This document shows, in pieces, positions 7,000-9,526 of a DNA stretch of 9,526 nucleotides. Numbering within the stretch: position 1 is the first letter of the stretch; each line of letters starts with the position of its first letter. Made by a program: the position numbers and the translations under genes. Source of the DNA: BOG-908 sp964657885 (GTDB taxonomy: Bacteria; Pseudomonadota; Alphaproteobacteria; Acetobacterales; Acetobacteraceae); contig CAZZWO010000115.1 of assembly GCA_964657885.1 (NCBI GenBank), positions 1 to 9,526 of the forward strand. Direction: 5' to 3'. The notes below the pieces were generated by a model. The model saw only the letters and a list, made by a program, of their open reading frames with translations, had not been told where the DNA came from and did no database searches.

Positions 7000-7581
7000 T
7001 CAGGCGGCGAGCGGCTGTGCGTTTCGCAGCGATGCCGGAGGTCTCTGCGCCGGGTTCAGGGGAAAAGCGGGAAGGTCGCGTGCTATCTCGCCGGGAGCGA
7101 GGAAGCGGACACCGAACTGTTCGAACAGGCTGATGGTGGCACCGAGATCGACATTGGCGTAGGTGACGCCATCCTCCGGCGGGATGTGCAGGCTTTGCGC
7201 GGGCACCGACATGCTGGCCGTCGCTTTCAGGAATCCGCCAGGCGTCATCAGCACCAGCATGTGAACCTCCGCGGTCGATATCCTGAATGCGTGCGGCTTG
7301 AGCTTCGGCAGGAAGGCGCACTCGCCGGGGCCCACCCGCAGGCACTCGCGACCGGCATAGATGTCGAGAGATCCTTCGAGGACATAGAACATTTCATCCT
7401 CGCGTTCATGCACGTGCGGCGGCGGTTCGGTGCCCTGACGCATCTTCGTGACGACGAAGTCGAATGCTCCGGCCGTGTCTTTCGCGGTTGCCAGGTTGGA
7501 AATCAGGATGCCTTTGTACCAGCTCGACATCTCCACGGCCGGTGCTCGCACGAACGCCCGGGTTGTCTGATCTTCGGTCAT
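7000..7581 (-). CDS. Cupin protein, quercetin dioxygenase-like
   Basis: This 193-residue protein has a single clear cupin domain. Motif 1 is G50-x5-H56-x-H58-x4-E63-x6-G70, a perfect match. Motif 2 gives G86-x5-P92 and H97, but lacks the usual second Gly and final Asn. H56, H58, E63 and H97 should bind one metal. The barrel is followed by a helical tail (about 140-193) with VDLGATISLFEQFGVRFL. Overall form resembles quercetin 2,3-dioxygenase-like cupins, but the substrate cannot be inferred. There is no signal peptide, so it is cytoplasmic, unlike the two exported proteins that follow it in the operon. ATG 7581 is preferred: AAAGG lies 10 nt upstream, whereas in-frame GTG 7644 has no Shine-Dalgarno and sits almost on the predicted transcription start of the ECF-type promoter. 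First gene of the operon. Confidence 0.85.
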   Translation of the reverse strand: MTEDQTTRAFVRAPAVEMSSWYKGILISNLATAKDTAGAFDFVVTKMRQGTEPPPHVHEREDEMFYVLEGSLDIYAGRECLRVGPGECAFLPKLKPHAFRISTAEVHMLVLMTPGGFLKATASMSVPAQSLHIPPEDGVTYANVDLGATISLFEQFGVRFLAPGEIARDLPAFPLNPAQRPPASLRNAQPLAA

Positions 7582-7591
7582 GATGAGCATA

Positions 7592-7596
7592 CCTTT
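7592..7596 (-). promoter_or_regulatory. Ribosome binding site supporting the short start of the operon cupin
   Basis: AAAGG on the minus strand is 10 nt from ATG 7581, but only 1 nt from the in-frame ATG 7590. It therefore favours 7581. Confidence 0.45.
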
Positions 7597-7647
7597 CAGC
7601 TGTCCATCCTCGGTCCGATGGAACAGGGCCTCGTTCAGGCTCACTGG

Positions 7648-7675
7648 TCAGACAATCGGGCCGCCGGTTTATTCC
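7648..7675 (-). promoter_or_regulatory. ECF-type promoter of the cupin-DUF305-propeller operon
   Basis: On the minus strand, GGAATA (7675-7670) is followed after exactly 16 nt by GTCTGA (7653-7648). The sequence from 7677 to 7662 is identical over 16 nt to the sigma operon promoter (3599-3614). The predicted start near 7641 leaves a leader of about 60 nt before ATG 7581. The match places this operon under the neighbouring sigma factor. Confidence 0.75.
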
Positions 7676-7705
7676 AGCGCCAGGCAGAGAGGCACGGGGC
7701 TTCGG

Positions 7706-7765
7706 CGTTCGTTCCAGCCGCGATAAGGGCTATGCGACGATTTGCGGCTGCATCAGGAACGAACG
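7706..7765. repeat. Interrupted inverted repeat across the helicase stop codon
   Basis: The 10-nt arm 7706-7715 is perfectly complementary to 7756-7765, and the adjoining 7716-7721 is complementary to 7744-7749, with six unpaired bases (7750-7755) on one side. The helicase stop (7730-7732) falls in the 22-nt loop. No U-tract follows on the minus strand, so it is not a standard terminator. It may stabilise or end the helicase mRNA. Function is unproven. Confidence 0.5.
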
Positions 7766-9526
7766 CGTCTGCTGCACGGCTTCGCTCAGGCCGACACGCT
7801 GGACGTTCACGCCGGGGGGCATCGCGGATAGCAGGCGGGACGGGGTGCGCCGGTCGAGCAGCACGAAAACACCCCGATCCGTGCTGGTGCGTATCAGCCG
7901 TCCGAACGCCTGGCGCAGCCGCAGCCGGGCGATGCGGTCGTCATACGCCGTGGTGTCGCCGCCCGAGAGGTGGATGCGGCGTTCGCGATGCAGGATGTCG
8001 GGGCGTGGCCAGGGCACGCGTTCGAACACCACCAGCCGCAAGGCGCGGCCGGGTACGTCCACGCCGTCGCGCATCGCATCGGTGCCGAGCAGGCAGCTTT
8101 CCTCCTCGGTGCGGAAAACGTCCACCAGAGTCGTGTTGTCCATCGCATCGACATGCTGCGCGAACAGCGGAATGCCCGCCGCTTCCAGCGCCGGTGCGAT
8201 GCGTGCGTGCACCGAGCGCAGCCGCGATATGGCGGTGAACAGCCCCAGGCCGCCGCCGCCCGACGCCAGGAACAGCTCGCGATACGCGCCGGCGAGTTGT
8301 GCGATGTCCAGCCCGAGGTCGTTGACGACGAAGGCCCGCGTCTGGGTGGCGTAGTCGAACGGGCTGCCCACCGATGCACGGATCGCCGGCGAGGGCAGGT
8401 GGGTGGCGCCAACGCGTGCTTCCGCGGCCAGCCAGTCGGCCTCGGCGTCCTGCCCGCCGGCGTCGCGCAGGGTCGCCGAGGTGATCAGCAAACCGTGCGC
8501 CGGTGCCACCAGGGTGATGGCGAATGGCTGCGTCGGATCGAGGTGATGACGGCAGAACGCGATGTCCCGGTCGAAGCCGTCGCGGCGGTCCAGCCGGAGG
8601 AAATAGATGTGCGCGGGCCGCTCGCCCGGTTCCGGGCGGGGCTCGGCGAGGGCGCGCAGCATAGCGCGCCAGATGTTGAGGCGGTCCAGCACGCGCCGGC
8701 GGAGCGAGCGGCCGGCCGCCTCGATGCGGCCACGGGTGACGCTGTCGAGTTCGTCGGCCTCGGCGTCCAGCCGCGCTTCGAGGCGGGTCAGCAAGACCCG
8801 CGCGGGTTCGGCCATGCGCGACAGCGCGCGCTCCAGCGCGGGGGCGGCGGCCTCGGTATCGGGGTTGGCGGGGAACATCTCGCATTCGAGCGTCATGCGC
8901 GGCCCCGGCTCGTCGTCGCCGGGAATGCGGGCCAGGATCTGCGCCCGGGCGGCCCGCAGGAACAACTCGTACGGGTTGGCCTGGCCCGCCTGCAAGCCGC
9001 CCAGCTCGGGGCCGCTGGTCTCCGGGTTGCCGCTCTCGGTCAGGCGCAGCGACCAGCCAGGCGCGGGCAGCGCGCGGGCCGCGTGCAGCAGCGCATCCAA
9101 TGGCGCCTCCAGCTCGGCATGGCCCACCACCAGCTCGTCGATCCGCCGTTTCAGGCCGCGTGCGCGGGACCGGCCGCCCTCCGCGCCCAGCAGCCAGCGG
9201 CGCAACTCGGCGCCTTCCATGCCGGACAGTTCGGCGGCGAATGCGCTGTCCGCCGCCTCGAACACGTGGTGTCCCTCGTCGAACACATAGCGCGTCGGCA
9301 CGGTGTCGTCGTCGAGCCCCTGCCAGGCCGCCTGGGTCATCACCAGGGCGTGGTTGGCCACGACCAGGTCAGCGGTGCGGGCGCGGCGCACCGTGTGCTC
9401 GATGAAACAGCGTTTGTAGTGGGTGCAGGCGCCGTGGATGCACTCGCCGCGGCGGTCGGCGAGCGTCGGGGCGAAGGACGAGCCGAACAGTTCGGGGAAC
9501 CAGCCGGGCAGGTCGCCGCCGGTCAG
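7730..9526 (-). CDS. DinG/XPD-type Fe-S ATP-dependent DNA helicase (5' end beyond window)
   Basis: The frame is open from the right edge to TAG at 7730-7732, giving 598 residues of what is probably an 800-1000 residue protein. Numbering from the window edge, C29-x4-C34-x5-C40 reproduces the spacing of the last three cluster cysteines of E. coli DinG; the first cysteine and the Walker A motif would lie outside. VVANHAL (56-61) and the Walker B DEGH box (83-86) follow, typical of DinG/YoaA helicases. Toward the C-terminus, about 478-492 (LLGTDAMRDGVDVPG) is motif V and about 538-545 (QAFGRLIR) is motif VI with its arginine finger. The role is 5'-3' unwinding of DNA during repair or replication conflicts, in the cytoplasm. 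It is transcribed in the same direction as the cupin operon, but the gap holds that operon's own promoter, so the two are probably separate units. Confidence 0.92.
   Translation of the reverse strand: MTGGDLPGWFPELFGSSFAPTLADRRGECIHGACTHYKRCFIEHTVRRARTADLVVANHALVMTQAAWQGLDDDTVPTRYVFDEGHHVFEAADSAFAAELSGMEGAELRRWLLGAEGGRSRARGLKRRIDELVVGHAELEAPLDALLHAARALPAPGWSLRLTESGNPETSGPELGGLQAGQANPYELFLRAARAQILARIPGDDEPGPRMTLECEMFPANPDTEAAAPALERALSRMAEPARVLLTRLEARLDAEADELDSVTRGRIEAAGRSLRRRVLDRLNIWRAMLRALAEPRPEPGERPAHIYFLRLDRRDGFDRDIAFCRHHLDPTQPFAITLVAPAHGLLITSATLRDAGGQDAEADWLAAEARVGATHLPSPAIRASVGSPFDYATQTRAFVVNDLGLDIAQLAGAYRELFLASGGGGLGLFTAISRLRSVHARIAPALEAAGIPLFAQHVDAMDNTTLVDVFRTEEESCLLGTDAMRDGVDVPGRALRLVVFERVPWPRPDILHRERRIHLSGGDTTAYDDRIARLRLRQAFGRLIRTSTDRGVFVLLDRRTPSRLLSAMPPGVNVQRVGLSEAVQQTRSFLMQPQIVA

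Noticed and set aside
1..9526. CRISPR arrays, insertion sequences, tRNA or rRNA genes
   Set aside because: No regularly spaced repeats, transposase motifs, terminal inverted repeats or RNA gene signatures were seen.

Overview
The window is GC-rich throughout, with dense coding and C/G-ending codons. The protein set (a Cys-free anti-sigma factor paired with an ECF sigma factor, YVTN propeller, DUF305 protein, cupins, a DinG-type helicase) suggests an alphaproteobacterium, plausibly Rhodospirillales/Acetobacteraceae. That placement is an impression, because no rRNA or other phylogenetic marker is present.

Layout, left to right. (1) 1-2598, minus strand: a very long exported or lipid-anchored beta-rich protein, at least 866 residues, whose 3' end lies beyond the left edge. 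I do not recognise its function. (2) 2599-2776: a short intergenic gap. (3) 2777-3418, minus strand: a cupin protein with a C-terminal membrane anchor. (4) 3419-3712: a divergent regulatory region holding two outward-facing ECF-type promoters and a 14-codon leader ORF. (5) 3713-5013, plus strand: an ECF sigma factor and its membrane anti-sigma factor, overlapping by 4 nt. (6) About 5033-5073: a hairpin terminator between convergent operons. (7) 5093-7581, minus strand: a three-gene operon transcribed cupin -> DUF305 protein -> YVTN beta-propeller protein. (8) About 7648-7675: its promoter. (9) 7730-9526, minus strand: the C-terminal two thirds of a DinG/XPD-type Fe-S DNA helicase, whose 5' end lies beyond the right edge.

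The main observation is that the sequence GGAATA - 16 nt - GTC occurs three times. It precedes the sigma/anti-sigma operon, the divergent membrane-anchored cupin, and the cupin-DUF305-propeller operon. I saw GGAATA nowhere else in the window on either strand. Spacing and sequence are those of an ECF promoter, so the six genes between 2777 and 7581 look like one self-contained ECF regulon. In this model the sigma factor drives its own operon and both flanking units, and the anti-sigma factor holds it at the membrane. The regulon products are two cupins (one cytoplasmic, one membrane-tethered) and two exported proteins, a DUF305 helical protein and a beta-propeller. This fits an envelope, redox or metal stress response, but the inducing signal cannot be read from the sequence. 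The large exported protein and the helicase carry no such promoter and appear to be unrelated neighbours.
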